DNA from: Mycobacterium simulans
GTDB lineage: Bacteria; Actinomycetota; Actinomycetes; Mycobacteriales; Mycobacteriaceae
Assembly (NCBI RefSeq): GCF_900232995.1
Contig: NZ_OCVX01000004.1
Location: 289,015-353,014, forward strand
Length of the DNA: 64,000 nt
Direction of reading: 5' to 3'
The position numbers were made by a program, and so were the translations under genes. The notes below the pieces were generated by a model that was not told the DNA's origin, did no database searches, and saw only the letters and a list, made by a program, of their open reading frames with translations. This document shows positions 51,458-59,884 of the stretch, piece by piece (positions within the stretch are counted from its first letter, which is position 1; every line of letters begins with the position of its first letter).

Positions 51458-52455
51458 GAATCGCCCTTCCCAACTCGTTGCAGGGCCCGCAACCGCACGG
51501 GGGCGCTGCGGGGATTGCGTTCGATCTCGGCGGCATCCGCTCGTTCGGCGCCACGCGTCAGCGACCGGAATCGCGGTGCGAGACCGGGAAGTTCGACCGG
51601 AAGGTCCGGCGGCGTTTGGGAGGCGACCGCGTCAGCGAACACTCGCTTGACGATTCGGTCCTCCAGAGACTGGTAGGACATCACCACGATGCGTCCGGCG
51701 ACGGTGAGCGCGTCCAGCGCCGTGGGAATTGCGGCGCGCAGCGAGTCCAGTTCCTCGTTGACCGCGATGCGCAGCGCCTGAAATGTCCGCTTGGCCGGAT
51801 GCCCGCCGGTGCGCCGGGCCGGTGCCGGAATCGCCTCGTACAGCAATGCGACCAGTTCGGCGGTCGAGGTCAACGGGGCACGGTCGCGCTGACGGACGAT
51901 ATGTGCAGCGATCCGGCGCGCGAACCGCTCCTCGCCATACCGGCGCAGAATGTCGGTCAGCGCGGCCTCGTCGTAGGTGTTGACGATGTCAGCCGCGGTC
52001 AGCGGCGCCGACGGGTCCATCCGCATGTCCAGTGGTGCATCCTTGGCGTAGGCGAACCCGCGCTCCGGACGGTCCAGCTGCATTGACGAGACACCAAGAT
52101 CGAACAGCACGCCGTCTACCGATTCCACTGCGCCATAACCGGATTCGGCCAGCGCGGCGGCGAGTTCGTCATACCGCTTGTGCACCAAGGTAATCCGATC
52201 GGCGAATCGCGCGAGCCTCGTTCGCGCGATGTCCACGGCACTCGGGTCGCGGTCGAGTCCGATCAGCCGCACGCCCGGCAAGGCGGTGAGGAATCGCTCC
52301 GCGTGGCCGCCCGCGCCGAGCGTGGCGTCGACGAGGACGGCGTTCGACCCGTCTGAGTGGTGGCGGGTCAGTGCCGGGGTGAGCAACTCGACGCAACGAT
52401 CCGCCAGCACCGGCACATGACCGAAATCGCTTGGCTGCGCTCTCCGATCAGGCAT
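51454..52455 (-). CDS. rsmH: 16S rRNA C1402 N4-methyltransferase RsmH (MraW)
   Basis: 333 residues from the ATG complementary to 52453-52455 (MPDRRAQPSDFGHVPVLADR), preceded by GGAAAGG. The frame is open upstream to 52779, and the H37Rv annotation uses a longer N-terminus. The family's HVPVL start region comes at residue ~12, so the shorter start is preferred. SAM motifs: LVDATLGAGGHAERFL and RLIGLDRDPSAVDIA; later GVLFDLGVSSMQLDRPERGF and TFQALRIAVNEEL. It fine-tunes decoding and is a standard dcw gene. Confidence 0.93.
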   Translation of the reverse strand: MPDRRAQPSDFGHVPVLADRCVELLTPALTRHHSDGSNAVLVDATLGAGGHAERFLTALPGVRLIGLDRDPSAVDIARTRLARFADRITLVHKRYDELAAALAESGYGAVESVDGVLFDLGVSSMQLDRPERGFAYAKDAPLDMRMDPSAPLTAADIVNTYDEAALTDILRRYGEERFARRIAAHIVRQRDRAPLTSTAELVALLYEAIPAPARRTGGHPAKRTFQALRIAVNEELDSLRAAIPTALDALTVAGRIVVMSYQSLEDRIVKRVFADAVASQTPPDLPVELPGLAPRFRSLTRGAERADAAEIERNPRSAPVRLRALQRVGKGDS

Positions 52456-52693
52456 CGTGGCACCTTTCCGGGTCCAGCGTGCCTTGTTTCGGGACCCGCC
52501 TACCGGTGGCGTCGCCCCTGCACCGAGGTCCCTGCCCGAAGGCACGCACCTGGCGTTGGGGAAGTACGCCAGGGTCGGTTCGGGCAGAGACCACGGTGCA
52601 CAGGCATGCACCTCAGAGCCAGGGGTGATCGCAAGCGCGGCGGAGCCGGGCGCTGGGGGCACCTCCCGCTTGCGGGGGACGGGTCGCCACTCA
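52456..52693 (-). other. mraZ-rsmH spacer with a short hairpin
   Basis: A 238-bp spacer in which the reading frame of rsmH stays open but composition is unlike the gene. It holds the inverted repeat CCCGC-TT-GCGGG at 52665-52676, just downstream of the mraZ stop, which may attenuate or end transcripts. Confidence 0.4.
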
Positions 52694-53125
52694 TCAGAAG
52701 ATGTCGCCGAGTGCTTCATCGCTGGCCGCGGAGAAGTTCTCTTCATGGATTTGCTGATAGTCCTGCCAGGCCTGCGCATCCCAGATCTCGAGGTAGTCGA
52801 CCGCTCCGATCACCACGCAGTCCTTGGAAAGGCCGGCGTAGCGGCGGTGGTCGGCGGACAACGTGATCCGGCCTTGACTGTCGGGATGCTGTTCGTCGGT
52901 GCCGGCGGCGAGATTTCGCAGAAACGCTCGGGCTTCTGGATTGCTTCGCGGCGCCTTGCTCGCCCGGCGCGCCAGCTGCTCGAACTCCGCCCTCGGGTAG
53001 ACGGCGAGGCTGTGATCTTGGCTCTTGGTGACCATCAACCCCCCTGCCAACGCGTCGCGAAACTTGGCCGGCAGTGTGAGCCGGCCCTTGTCGTCGAGTT
53101 TGGGCGTGTAGGTGCCGAGAAACAC
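52694..53125 (-). CDS. mraZ: Transcriptional regulator MraZ
   Basis: 143 residues from the GTG complementary to 53123-53125 (VFLGTYTPKLDDKGRLTLPA), five bases after GGAGGTG; the frame upstream to 53188 covers the operator. Two AbrB-like SpoVT halves each show the DxxGR motif: LDDKGRLTLPAKFRDAL and PDSQGRITLSADHRRYAGL. MraZ represses its own dcw operon by binding short direct repeats, present just upstream here. First gene of the cluster. Confidence 0.95.
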   Translation of the reverse strand: MFLGTYTPKLDDKGRLTLPAKFRDALAGGLMVTKSQDHSLAVYPRAEFEQLARRASKAPRSNPEARAFLRNLAAGTDEQHPDSQGRITLSADHRRYAGLSKDCVVIGAVDYLEIWDAQAWQDYQQIHEENFSAASDEALGDIF

Positions 53126-53164
53126 TGGGGCACCTCCAACTTGCTTCTCACCCAAACGCTTCGG

Positions 53165-53197
53165 CCACCATACCCCACAATCCCCCACTTTGCCCCA
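53165..53197 (-). promoter_or_regulatory. MraZ-binding direct repeats (operator of the dcw operon)
   Basis: On the minus strand TGGGG elements occur at 53197, 53187 and 53177 (5' ends) with a degenerate TGG at 53167, a strict 10-bp period. TGGGN-type repeats one helical turn apart are the known MraZ target. They lie 40-70 bp upstream of the mraZ start. Confidence 0.75.
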
Positions 53198-53200
53198 GAA

Positions 53201-53219
53201 ACACCCCCTTCGGGGGTGT
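53201..53219. promoter_or_regulatory. Perfect 8-bp hairpin next to the MraZ operator
   Basis: ACACCCCC (53201-53208) and GGGGGTGT (53212-53219) pair around TTC, only a few bases from the MraZ repeats and sharing the GGGG(T)G motif. It may be another protein-binding site or an RNA element of the promoter region. Confidence 0.45.
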
Positions 53220-53537
53220 CGTTGGCGTGTCTCGTCGCCAATTACCCACTACAGGACGCGCACACGCGGCTATCGCACAGCGGTTGGGCCCAACCGGGCA
53301 ACGGAAAGCCGCACTTCAAACGCGTATATAGCGGGTGACGGCCCTCGGGTGGGGCCGAGTGGGGCGCGCTGGGGCACAACTACGCCACATGTTGGGCTCG
53401 ATATGGCCTACAGACCCGTCGGCGTCGAGCCTGTGCGGCGGATTCACCCGGGACGAAGTCGCGCCGTTAGCGCAGAATCCACGCATAAAAACGGGGCAGC
53501 CAAATCGCGTGCCCCGTGGTGTCTTGGTGCGTTTCGG
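53220..53537. other. Intergenic region upstream of mraZ
   Basis: About 320 bp beyond the hairpin with no credible gene; open frames here are short and unsupported. It should contain the mraZ promoter. In H37Rv an IS6110 copy lies in this interval; no IS-like sequence or inverted ends are seen here. Confidence 0.5.
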
Positions 53538-53942
53538 CTACTCGTCGAAACGGCGCCGGAACCGATCTTCCATGCGGCTGGTGAACGAGCCGCCCGAGCC
53601 TTTGGCGCGACGCTGCCGCGACGGCCCGGACGCGGGTCCACCGTGATCCCCCCTGCGGGACAACCGTGGACCGGTGATGGCATAGACCACACCGCCGAAC
53701 ATCACGACGAAACCGAAGACACTGAGAATCGGGAAGGTTCCAATCATTGTGGCCTTGAAGGCCACCCCGGAAACCAACATCCCGAGGCCGATGACAAACA
53801 ATGCCGAACCCTGCAAACGCCGCCGTGCGGTCGGTGCTCGGAAGCCTCCACCCCGGACACTCGACGCGAACTTGGGGTCTTCGGCGTAGAGAGCGCTCTC
53901 GATCTGATCGAGCATCCGCTGCTCATGATCGGAGAGTGGCAT
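53538..53942 (-). CDS. DUF3040 membrane protein (Rv2169c-like)
   Basis: 134 residues from the ATG complementary to 53940-53942 (MPLSDHEQRMLDQIESALYA), preceded by GGAGGG. PLSxxEQ(R)xLxxIE...L is the DUF3040 signature. Two membrane helices follow (GSALFVIGLGMLVSGVAF and FPILSVFGFVVMFGGVVYAI), then a basic tail with RQRRAKGSGGSFTSRMEDRF. Widely conserved in actinobacteria next to the dcw cluster; function unknown. Confidence 0.9.
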   Translation of the reverse strand: MPLSDHEQRMLDQIESALYAEDPKFASSVRGGGFRAPTARRRLQGSALFVIGLGMLVSGVAFKATMIGTFPILSVFGFVVMFGGVVYAITGPRLSRRGDHGGPASGPSRQRRAKGSGGSFTSRMEDRFRRRFDE

Positions 53943-54229
53943 TCGTCCCTCCTTGCCGACAGATTGTCGCATGACTACCGGATAACAGGCGGATGCCCGT
54001 TGTGCGGGTAACTAACTCAGATGATACGAGGTCAACCTGCGCCGTACCACTGGTTCGCCGGCGATTCTATCCCGGCTGCGCCGTAGCGAAGCGGTGGGCC
54101 GGAATTGCTAAGCGGTGCACTCCGTCACGTTGACCGCTCGCAGGACCGCTCGTAGATGCGCGGGTGCCCCGTCCGATACTGGTTTCATACGCACCGCACG
54201 GGATCGTCATATGAGGAGGGCACCGCGAG

Positions 54230-54871
54230 TTGGCGATATTCCTCATCGATCTGCCACCAAACGATATGGAGCGTCGCCTCGGTGATGCCCTGACTGTGTA
54301 TGTCGACGCCATGCGTTACCCGAGAGGCACCGAGAACCAGCGCGCCGGCATGTGGCTGGAGCATCTCCGGCGGCGCGGCTGGCAAGCGGTCGCGGCGGTA
54401 GAGGTTGAAGCAGTAGGCGGAGCCGAACCGGCAGTGCCGGCCGAAACGGTCGATCCGGCCGGTCCCTGTCCTACCGCTGCGGAACTGAGCGACGCACCGA
54501 TGCTCGGTGTGGCGTACGGCTATCCCGGGGCACCGGGTCAATGGTGGCAGCAGCAGGTCGTATTGGGCTTGCAGCGCAGCGGCTTTCCACCGCATGCGAT
54601 CACCCGGCTAATGACCAGTTACTTCGAATTGACCGAATTGCACATTCATCCCCGCGCCCAAGGCCGCGGCCTCGGCGAGGCATTGGCCCGCCGGCTGCTC
54701 GCCGGCCGCGCCGAGGACCATGTCTTGCTGTCTACGCCGGAGACCAACGGCGAGGCCAACCGAGCGTGGCGGTTATACCGGCGGCTGGGCTTCACGGACA
54801 TAATGCGCGGATACCACTTCGCCGGCGACCCTCGAGCCTTCGCGGTCCTGGGGCGCGCGCTCCCGCTGTAA
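54230..54871 (+). CDS. GNAT-family acetyltransferase (Rv2170-like)
   Basis: 213 residues from TTG 54230, nine bases after GAGGAGGG. GNAT fold: TELHIHPRAQGRGLGEALAR (acetyl-CoA pyrophosphate loop QGRGLG), then NGEANRAWRLYRRLGFTD. The N-terminal region (LTVYVDAMRYPRGTENQRAG) is specific to this actinobacterial group. Rv2170 has been reported to acetylate isocitrate lyase, which would link it to carbon metabolism. Divergent from the DUF3040 gene. Confidence 0.88.
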   Translation: MAIFLIDLPPNDMERRLGDALTVYVDAMRYPRGTENQRAGMWLEHLRRRGWQAVAAVEVEAVGGAEPAVPAETVDPAGPCPTAAELSDAPMLGVAYGYPGAPGQWWQQQVVLGLQRSGFPPHAITRLMTSYFELTELHIHPRAQGRGLGEALARRLLAGRAEDHVLLSTPETNGEANRAWRLYRRLGFTDIMRGYHFAGDPRAFAVLGRALPL

Positions 54872-54928
54872 TCCCAACTCGCCAGACAGCTTGCCGCAGC
54901 GGCACACCGGGTCTGGCACGATGACCTG

Positions 54929-55654
54929 GTGCGCGCCAGCTCTCCCCCGCTCCCAGCCCGCGGATCCCGGCACTTCACGGCCCGGCGGCGCCGGCTGCTG
55001 GCCATCGCCATGCTGCTGATGCTGGTGCCCCTGGCCACCGGCTGTCTGCGGGTTAGAGCGTCGATCACTATCTCGCCCGATGACCTGGTGTCCGGAGAAA
55101 TCATCGCCGCGGCCAAACCGAAAACGAGCAAAGACACCGGCCCTCAGCTGGAGAACAACTTGCCCTTCAGCCAGAAGGTGGCCGTCTCCAATTACGACAG
55201 TGACGGCTACGTGGGGTCGCAGGCGGTGTTTTCCGATTTGACCTTCGCCGAGTTGCCGCAGTTGGCCCACATGAACTCGGACGCCGCCGGCATGAGTCTG
55301 TCCCTGCGCCGTAACGGCAACCTGGTGATTCTGGAGGGCCGGGCCGATCTCACCTCACTGACAGATCCCGACGCCGACGTCGAATTGACCGTCGCATTCC
55401 CCGGGACAGTGACGTCCACCAACGGTGACCGCATCGAGCCCGAGGTGGTGCAATGGAAGCTCAAACCCGGCGTGGTGAGCACTATGAGCGCGCAAGCGCG
55501 CTACACCGACCCCAACACTCGCTCATTCACCGGGGCGGGCATCTGGCTGGGTATCGCGTCCTTCGCGGCCGCGGGTGTGGTGGCGCTGCTGGCCTGGATC
55601 AGCCGGGACCGCTCCCCGCGGTTTACGGCCCCGGGCGACCAATCGCAGGGCTAA
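54929..55654 (+). CDS. lppM: Lipoprotein LppM
   Basis: 241 residues from GTG 54929. A basic N-terminus and hydrophobic core lead to lipobox LATGC (LLMLVPLATGCLRVRASIT), then a beta-rich extracytoplasmic domain and a C-terminal membrane helix (GIWLGIASFAAAGVVALLAW) with a short cytoplasmic end. This lipid-anchor-plus-TM layout is that of M. tuberculosis LppM, implicated in phagosome manipulation. Ends overlapping the convergent MTHFR-like gene by 4 bp. Confidence 0.9.
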   Translation: MRASSPPLPARGSRHFTARRRRLLAIAMLLMLVPLATGCLRVRASITISPDDLVSGEIIAAAKPKTSKDTGPQLENNLPFSQKVAVSNYDSDGYVGSQAVFSDLTFAELPQLAHMNSDAAGMSLSLRRNGNLVILEGRADLTSLTDPDADVELTVAFPGTVTSTNGDRIEPEVVQWKLKPGVVSTMSAQARYTDPNTRSFTGAGIWLGIASFAAAGVVALLAWISRDRSPRFTAPGDQSQG

Positions 55655-56547
55655 GCAGCCTGTGGCGGCGCCCAATAGGAAAGCATCTCCGCGAACGTCT
55701 GGAATGCCGGCGCGGAAACGCCATACGTCGCTTCCAGATGGATGCTCAGCGGAAAGCCTAGGTCGGCGACGCCGTCTATCACTCGCTTGTACAAGTCGAC
55801 CATGAGCTGGCGTTTCGCAGCGGGTTCACTGCTGGCCAGCTTCTTGACGAACTCCTGTTCGTCGGCCACCGCCGCATTCCCAGGATCCTGAATCAGCCAG
55901 GTGATCAGGCCGACACGAGTCTCGACCTGGGGCACGAACCCGAACGACAGCAGGATCTCGGGGCGATGGTCGGTGTTCTTGGCAAACTCGGCCAAGAAAC
56001 CCACGATCGCATCGGAATACAACAATTGGGTCATGCCGTAAGTCGCGCCCTGATTGCACTTGAAATTGAGCCGGCCCTGTTCGCCGTCCCTGGTTGGAAT
56101 GACAATCACACCCCGGTTTGGTACCAGCTCGCGATAAATCGACAAGGCATCTGTGGGCGCGACGCCGGAGCCTTCACCGTCGTTCATGGTGCGCGGCACC
56201 CCGACGAAAACGACACCTTCCATGCCGGCGGCGGTCAGGTCCCCGAGGCGCCCACGCAGGGATACCTCGTCCATAAACGCGGTGACCTGCGTGCACAGGC
56301 CGTTGAATCCGGGCAACTCGGGCTTGATGATCGACCAGAAATCCAGCACATCCAGCCTCGGCCGCATCGGGACGGGACGATCATCGTCCTCGGCAATCAT
56401 GCCGGGAATCATCACGTGTCGGATGCGTCCGTCGAGCCCGGACTCGGCCGAGTAGCGCACCACTTTCTGCGCATCTTCTAACGCCCGTTCCTTACCACCG
56501 TCCACATTCGGCGGTACCAACTCGAGCGCGATGGTGTTGAGCGTCAC
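55651..56547 (-). CDS. Methylenetetrahydrofolate reductase-like protein (Rv2172c)
   Basis: 298 residues, short for a bacterial MetF but with its barrel features: TIALELVPPNVDGGKERALE, HVMIPGMIAEDD, GVVFVGVPRTMNDGEGSGVA and FKCNQGATYGMTQLLYSDAI. It is a divergent family member; the M. tuberculosis protein has been described as an unusual NADH-dependent MTHFR lacking typical FAD dependence (from memory). It would make 5-methyl-THF for methionine synthesis. Divergent from idsA2. Confidence 0.85.
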   Translation of the reverse strand: MTLNTIALELVPPNVDGGKERALEDAQKVVRYSAESGLDGRIRHVMIPGMIAEDDDRPVPMRPRLDVLDFWSIIKPELPGFNGLCTQVTAFMDEVSLRGRLGDLTAAGMEGVVFVGVPRTMNDGEGSGVAPTDALSIYRELVPNRGVIVIPTRDGEQGRLNFKCNQGATYGMTQLLYSDAIVGFLAEFAKNTDHRPEILLSFGFVPQVETRVGLITWLIQDPGNAAVADEQEFVKKLASSEPAAKRQLMVDLYKRVIDGVADLGFPLSIHLEATYGVSAPAFQTFAEMLSYWAPPQAA

Positions 56548-56809
56548 ACGGTTCCTCTTTCTCAGATTGCCAACTCCCCGACCGCGCCACGCCGCGCAAA
56601 CCTATGGTGCAGAGACCTACAGCCGGCCCACCTAGGTCACCCCGACAGCATAGGTGTGAGGTAGTGAGTCAGTCGAAACAAGCGGCGCCCGCTCGAATCA
56701 AAACGCCACCCGCGCCCAGGCCGAATACACTGTCGGGCTACAGAGATGCCGAGCAGAAAGGGGCGCCGCCCTGAGCCTGGACGCACCGGCAGCCCCGGCA
56801 ACCGCCGAG

Positions 56810-57868
56810 TTGGCCGGCGCCATGACCGACCAACTGCGACGGTATCTTCGCGACCGTCGTAGCGAGGCCGCCTATATCGGTAGCGACTACGGCGCTCTGA
56901 CCGCCTGGCTCGAAGACTTCGCGCTCAGCAGGGGCAAGCGACTGCGACCGGTCTTTGCCTACTGGGGCTGGCGTTCAGTCGCAACCCAGGAGCCCGATCC
57001 TGATGTGCTGCTGCTGTTTTCCGCGCTGGAGCTGTTGCATGCGTGGGCGCTGATACACGACGACGTGATCGACGCCTCTCGGACCCGCCGTGGCAAACCG
57101 ACGGCCCATGTGCACTTCGCGGACCTGCACCGGGAGCGGAACTGGCGAGGCCCGGCCGACCAGTTCGGGATATCGGCGGCCATCCTGCTCGGTGATGTGG
57201 CGCAGGCGTGGGCGGACGACATAATCTCCCGGGTCTCGCAGGCCTGTCTGACGCCCGGCGCGCAGCGGCGGGTCCAGCGCGTGTGGGCCGACATCCGCAC
57301 CGAGGTGCTAGGCGGGCAATACCTCGACATCGTCGCCGAAGCCAGCGCCGCCGAGTCGGTCGCTGCGGCAATGACCGTCGCCACTTTCAAGACCGCTTAC
57401 TACACCGTCTCGCGACCGCTTCAGCTGGGAGCCGCAGCCGCCGCCGATAGACCCGACGTTGCCGAGGTGTTCGGACAGTTCGGGACGGACCTCGGGGTGG
57501 CGTTCCAGCTGCGCGACGACGTGCTTGGCGTGTTCGGAGACCCGGCGGTCACGGGCAAGCCGTCCGGCGACGACTTGAGGTCTGGGAAACGCACCGTGCT
57601 GGTGGCCGAGGCGGCCGAATTGGCCGATAAGTCAGATCCCGCGGCCGCGAACCTTCTGCGAACCTCGATCGGCACCGAGCTGACGGACGCACAGGTGCAC
57701 GAACTGCGTGAGGTGATCGAACGGGTCGGCGCGTTGGCGGCCGCGGAGAGCCGTATCGCCGCGCTCACGCGGCGCGCACTGGCGACGCTGGCGTCCGCTC
57801 CCATCAACGCCATCGCCAAGGCCGGGTTGTCCGAACTGGCCAAGATGGCTACGGATCGGTCCGCCTGA
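56810..57868 (+). CDS. idsA2: Polyprenyl (geranylgeranyl-type) diphosphate synthase IdsA2
   Basis: 352 residues from TTG 56810, aligning with IdsA2 of H37Rv. First Asp-rich motif HDDVIDASRTRRGKPT (DDxxD) near residue 86 and second FQLRDDVLGVFGDPAVTGKP (DDxxG) plus GGKRLRP-like SRGKRLRPVFAYWGW show a trans-isoprenyl diphosphate synthase. Chain length cannot be fixed from sequence alone. It stops three bases before mptA, suggesting co-expression with the lipoglycan mannosyltransferase, which uses a polyprenyl-phosphate donor. Confidence 0.92.
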   Translation: MAGAMTDQLRRYLRDRRSEAAYIGSDYGALTAWLEDFALSRGKRLRPVFAYWGWRSVATQEPDPDVLLLFSALELLHAWALIHDDVIDASRTRRGKPTAHVHFADLHRERNWRGPADQFGISAAILLGDVAQAWADDIISRVSQACLTPGAQRRVQRVWADIRTEVLGGQYLDIVAEASAAESVAAAMTVATFKTAYYTVSRPLQLGAAAAADRPDVAEVFGQFGTDLGVAFQLRDDVLGVFGDPAVTGKPSGDDLRSGKRTVLVAEAAELADKSDPAAANLLRTSIGTELTDAQVHELREVIERVGALAAAESRIAALTRRALATLASAPINAIAKAGLSELAKMATDRSA

Positions 57869-57871
57869 CCC

Positions 57872-59404
57872 ATGCCCACTCCTCCTGCAGTTAAAGCGTC
57901 TGTTGCCCAACGCTTTTCGCGAATCCGCGCGTTCGCCACCAGTGCCGACGGCGGGCCAGCGTGGCTGGGCTTGGTGGGAGCGTTGCTGATCACCGCGGGC
58001 GGGTTGGGGGCCGGCAGCACCCGTCAGCATGACCCGCTGCTGGAATCGATTCACATGTCCTGGCTGCGCTTTGGCCACGGGCTGGTGGTGTCATCGATTC
58101 TGTTGTGGGTGGGCGTTGCGCTGATGCTGATCGCGTGGCTGAGACTGGGCCGACGAGCACTGGCCGGCCCCGGTCGGAACTCAGCCACCGAGTTCACCAT
58201 GAGAGCCACCACCGCCTTCTGGTTGGCGCCGTTACTGCTGTCGGTGCCAGTCTTCAGCCGGGACACCTACTCGTACCTGGCCCAGGGCGCGCTGCTGCGC
58301 GACGGCCTGGATCCATATGCGGTTGGTCCGGTCGGCAACCCGAATGCGCTGCTCGACGACGTAAGCCCGATTTGGACGATCACCACCGCGCCCTACGGTC
58401 CGGCGTTCATCCTGGTTGCCAAGCTCGTCACGATCATCGTCGGCAACAACGTCGTCGCCGGGACCATGCTGCTGCGGTTGTGCATGCTGCCCGGGCTGGC
58501 CCTGCTGATCTGGGCCGCCCCGCGGCTGGCTCACCACATTGGCGCCGACGGCGCGAAGGCCCTGTGGATCTGCGTTCTCAACCCCCTGGTGCTCATCCAT
58601 CTGATGGGTGGGGTGCACAACGAGATGCTGATGGTGGGTTTGATGGCCGCCGGCATCGCGTTGACCTTGCAGCGCCACCACGTCGCCGGGATCACGCTGG
58701 TCACGGTGGCGATCGCGGTCAAAGCCACCGCGGGGCTGGCGTTGCCGTTCCTGTTCTGGGTGTGGGCGCGTCATCTGCGTGATGACCGCGGCTACCGACC
58801 GGCGCCAGCGTTTTTAGCGGCCGTCTTGTGGTCCCTGGTGATTTTCGTCGCGGTATTCGGGGTGTTGTCCGCGGTGGCCGGGGTCGGCCTGGGGTGGCTG
58901 TCCGCTCTGGCCGGTTCGGTGAAGATCATCAACTGGCTGACCGTGCCGACCGCGGCCGCGAACCTGATCCACGCGTTCGGCCACGGGTTCTTCTCGGTCG
59001 ACTTCTATACCCTGCTGCGGGTCAATCGGCTTGTCGGAATCCTGATCATTGCCGTGTCCCTACCGGTGCTGTGGTGGCGGTTCCGGCGCGACGACCGGGC
59101 CGCATTGACCGGCATCGTGTTGACGATGCTGATCGTGGTGTTATTCGTCCCCGCGGCCCTGCCGTGGTACTACTCCTGGCCGCTGGCCGTGCTGGCCCCG
59201 CTGGCCCAGTCACGCCGCGCGATGGCGGCCGTCGCCGGGTTCTCGACCTGGATCATGGTGATCTTCAAGCCCGACGGGTCGCACGGCATGTATTCCTGGC
59301 TGCACGTCGGGCTGGCAACCGCGTTTGCGCTGGTGGCTTGGTACTCCCTCTACCGGACATCGAGCGCAGACGAGCCCGAGCCGACACCCGTCAATAGGCC
59401 ATAG
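57872..59404 (+). CDS. mptA: Alpha-(1->6)-mannosyltransferase MptA
   Basis: 510 residues with about 12 membrane helices; GT-C fold. The first extracytoplasmic loop holds the catalytic acidic region VPVFSRDTYSYLAQGALLRD followed by GLDPYAVGPVGNPNALLDDV and PYGPAFILVAKLVTIIVG, characteristic of the mycobacterial decaprenyl-phosphomannose-dependent GT87-like enzymes. MptA extends the mannan core of lipomannan and lipoarabinomannan on the outer face of the membrane. Its end overlaps the convergent Rv2175c by 14 bp. Confidence 0.93.
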   Translation: MPTPPAVKASVAQRFSRIRAFATSADGGPAWLGLVGALLITAGGLGAGSTRQHDPLLESIHMSWLRFGHGLVVSSILLWVGVALMLIAWLRLGRRALAGPGRNSATEFTMRATTAFWLAPLLLSVPVFSRDTYSYLAQGALLRDGLDPYAVGPVGNPNALLDDVSPIWTITTAPYGPAFILVAKLVTIIVGNNVVAGTMLLRLCMLPGLALLIWAAPRLAHHIGADGAKALWICVLNPLVLIHLMGGVHNEMLMVGLMAAGIALTLQRHHVAGITLVTVAIAVKATAGLALPFLFWVWARHLRDDRGYRPAPAFLAAVLWSLVIFVAVFGVLSAVAGVGLGWLSALAGSVKIINWLTVPTAAANLIHAFGHGFFSVDFYTLLRVNRLVGILIIAVSLPVLWWRFRRDDRAALTGIVLTMLIVVLFVPAALPWYYSWPLAVLAPLAQSRRAMAAVAGFSTWIMVIFKPDGSHGMYSWLHVGLATAFALVAWYSLYRTSSADEPEPTPVNRP

Positions 59405-59795
59405 CCTGCGCGCGGCGCACAACTTCTCGGGCCTGGTGTGCATGCAGCGCGTCTACCGGACGCGCATTGCTCACGGCATCACGTGAGCCGTCGCGGGTGA
59501 TGGTCAGCGACGGGTCGCGGGTAAACAGCCAGCGCACGATCTCGGTCTCGTGATAACCGCCGTCGTGCAGGATCGTCAGAAGGCCCGGCAGGCTCTTGAC
59601 CACCTCGCCGGAGTTGGTGAAGAAGACCTGCGGTATGACCACACCTCCGCCGCGCCGCACCGCGACCAGGTGGCCTTCCCGCAGCTGCTGATGCACCTTG
59701 CTGACGGGCACGCCGAGTAACTCGGCAACCCGGGTCAGGTCGTAGGTAGGTTCGTCAGGATCCAGAACGTCGTCGCCGGCGGGAATACTGCCCAC
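59391..59795 (-). CDS. Winged-helix DNA-binding protein, PknL substrate (Rv2175c)
   Basis: 134 residues. YDLTRVAELLGVPVSKVHQQ is the helix-turn-helix, followed by LREGHLVAVRRGGGVVIPQV (wing) and a C-terminal helical domain with EIVRWLFTRDPSLTIT. In M. tuberculosis Rv2175c binds DNA and is phosphorylated by PknL near its N-terminus, which cancels binding. Divergent from pknL with 90 bp between, fitting that pair. Confidence 0.92.
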   Translation of the reverse strand: MGSIPAGDDVLDPDEPTYDLTRVAELLGVPVSKVHQQLREGHLVAVRRGGGVVIPQVFFTNSGEVVKSLPGLLTILHDGGYHETEIVRWLFTRDPSLTITRDGSRDAVSNARPVDALHAHQAREVVRRAQAMAY

Positions 59796-59884
59796 GGCGC
59801 CAGTGTAGAGCCTGGTGCGTGACCAAGTGAGCGCGTTGAGCGTAGGTTCTCAGACCCAATTGGATTCCCACCTACGATGGCCCC

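Noticed and set aside
52456..52779. N-terminal extension of rsmH into the mraZ spacer
   Set aside because: It overlaps the mraZ end, has atypical composition, and the conserved RsmH start region lies just after ATG 52455; kept only as an alternative.
57872..59404. Large antisense and alternative frames over mptA, pknL and aroG
   Set aside because: High-GC shadow frames; the membrane, kinase and DAHP synthase motifs are all in the called frames.
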